Assembly (NCBI RefSeq): GCF_008017825.1
Contig: NZ_VRLS01000052.1
Location: 62,001-126,000, forward strand
Direction: 5' to 3'
Source: Mesonia sp008017825
GTDB lineage: Bacteria > Bacteroidota > Bacteroidia > Flavobacteriales > Flavobacteriaceae
DNA: 64,000 bases
Of the stretch, positions 63,034 to 64,000 are shown in pieces; the first letter of the stretch is position 1; each line of letters starts with the position of its first letter. The position numbers and the translations under genes were made by a program. The notes below the pieces were generated by a model, which saw nothing but the letters and a program-made list of their open reading frames with translations, was not told where the DNA came from and searched no databases.

Positions 63034-64000
63034 ATGAAAAAAAATTACTTTCATTTCATTTCCATGATAATATGTATGATTTTCTGCAGTTTTACCAGTT
63101 TATCATTAGCACAAAATGGTCCAGGAGGAGTAGGCTCAGATACCGATAATCCTTTTTGGTTTATCGCCAACACCTTAAGTTCTACAACCGCTAATAACAC
63201 TACGGTTTCTGTGTTTCCTAACGTAGGTGGTAATACCTTAAATGCTACCCAGAGCATTTCTAATCGTCGTCCTACCTTTCTAACTAATCAATTAAATGGT
63301 TTTCCAGTATTGAGTTTTGATGGGAATGACTACTTAGAAATTGCTGATAATAATGTCATCAATCAAGGAGGTCCATATTCTGACAGAACTCTTGTCATGG
63401 CTGTTCGCACTGGCGCTAATGTAACAAATCGTCAAGTTATCTATGAGGAAGGGGGTTCCATACGTGGATTAAATATCTATATCGACGGAGGGTCCCTTTA
63501 TGTAGGGGCTTATAATTTGAACGATGATGATTCAGATACAGCATGGGGATTTACTTCTGCTAGTACTACGATCACAGCGAATACGAATTATATCATATCT
63601 TTTAAATTCTCTGGAAACTCTAGTAATACTGGTGTTATCGAAACCTACCTTAATGGAATATCATTTGGAAACCTAACAGGAATAGGTCGACTTTTTAATC
63701 ATAACGAAGCTATTTTAGGAGCTCAGGTAAATGATACTTATTATCATACTGGATCTGTTAGTGGAGATGGCTCTTATTTTACTGGCCGAATTGCAGAGTT
63801 TATTTTTTATAGTAAATCACTAAATAATCCAGAGCTTTATAGTGTAGAAAATTATTTATCTTCTAAATACAATATTAGTTTAGGAGCAAATGATGTTTAC
63901 CCATATGATGCTCCTGCTGAAAATGATTTTGATTTTCATTTTATTGGGATAGGGAAGCAAAATGCAACCCAACAGCATATAACTTCTTCTGAGGGAACTG
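63034..64000 (+). CDS. Large secreted protein with LamG-like domain, 3'-truncated
   Basis: The frame is open from the ATG at 63034 to the window end (322 codons). A signal peptide ends LSLAQ. Residues about 65-290 form a concanavalin/LamG-type beta domain (PVLSFDGNDYLEI, YLNGISFG, GRIAEFIFYSKSLNNPEL). This domain layout is common at the start of very large flavobacterial T9SS cargo, so a C-terminal sorting domain is expected but not seen. It is the third large gene in the locus. Confidence 0.82.
   Translation, partial: MKKNYFHFISMIICMIFCSFTSLSLAQNGPGGVGSDTDNPFWFIANTLSSTTANNTTVSVFPNVGGNTLNATQSISNRRPTFLTNQLNGFPVLSFDGNDYLEIADNNVINQGGPYSDRTLVMAVRTGANVTNRQVIYEEGGSIRGLNIYIDGGSLYVGAYNLNDDDSDTAWGFTSASTTITANTNYIISFKFSGNSSNTGVIETYLNGISFGNLTGIGRLFNHNEAILGAQVNDTYYHTGSVSGDGSYFTGRIAEFIFYSKSLNNPELYSVENYLSSKYNISLGANDVYPYDAPAENDFDFHFIGIGKQNATQQHITSSEGT

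Overview
This is AT-rich DNA from a member of the Bacteroidota, almost certainly a Flavobacteriaceae species. The evidence is the type IX secretion and gliding genes (porV, porU, gldJ), an XrtF exosortase pair, a PafA alkaline phosphatase, a DUF937 protein, T9SS type A sorting domains, and Bacteroidota-type promoters with a TAnnTTTG -7 element in place of Shine-Dalgarno-led genes. I see no phage, transposase, CRISPR array or rRNA.

Bases 1-19196 are one perfect giant palindrome. Bases 1-9598 are the reverse complement of 9599-19196, with the axis between 9598 and 9599 and no spacer. Every gene there occurs twice: a GT-B glycosyltransferase, hemW, a GAF/fRMsr-like protein, xrtF with its partner, a lipoprotein metzincin, a small membrane protein, a DUF937 protein, a helical-repeat protein and yiaA. 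The right arm joins unique DNA at 19197, so it is probably the authentic copy and the left arm a fold-back assembly or library artefact. This needs checking before anyone reads it as a duplication.

From 19197 to about 55.7 kb is an ordinary core-gene region. It holds an ECF sigma factor with a zinc-binding anti-sigma candidate, a UbiA-like membrane protein, gcvP, a KAS III / methyltransferase / GT2 operon, pafA, an Mla-type ABC transporter, DUF389, a run of minus-strand genes (manC-like, SprT-like, SDR, M28 peptidase, pdhC, pdhA, cdd), porV-porU, gldJ and murF. Two tandem tRNA-Val genes follow, then folC with tonB-exbD-exbB, nhaB, a Glu/Leu dehydrogenase, anmK and an acyl-CoA dehydrogenase.

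From 55.8 kb to the end is the most unusual region. Three consecutive transcription units carry very large secreted proteins (two with complete T9SS type A C-terminal domains, a third running off the window) and two tiny proteins. Each tiny protein has a signal peptide, an acidic GFMDDVDDE motif, a PID motif, one transmembrane helix and a basic tail. That layout looks like an exosortase substrate, and XrtF is encoded in this same window. All three units share an upstream CGAA-core motif exactly 42 bases before the -7 element, so they look like a co-regulated surface-protein locus joining T9SS export with XrtF sorting.
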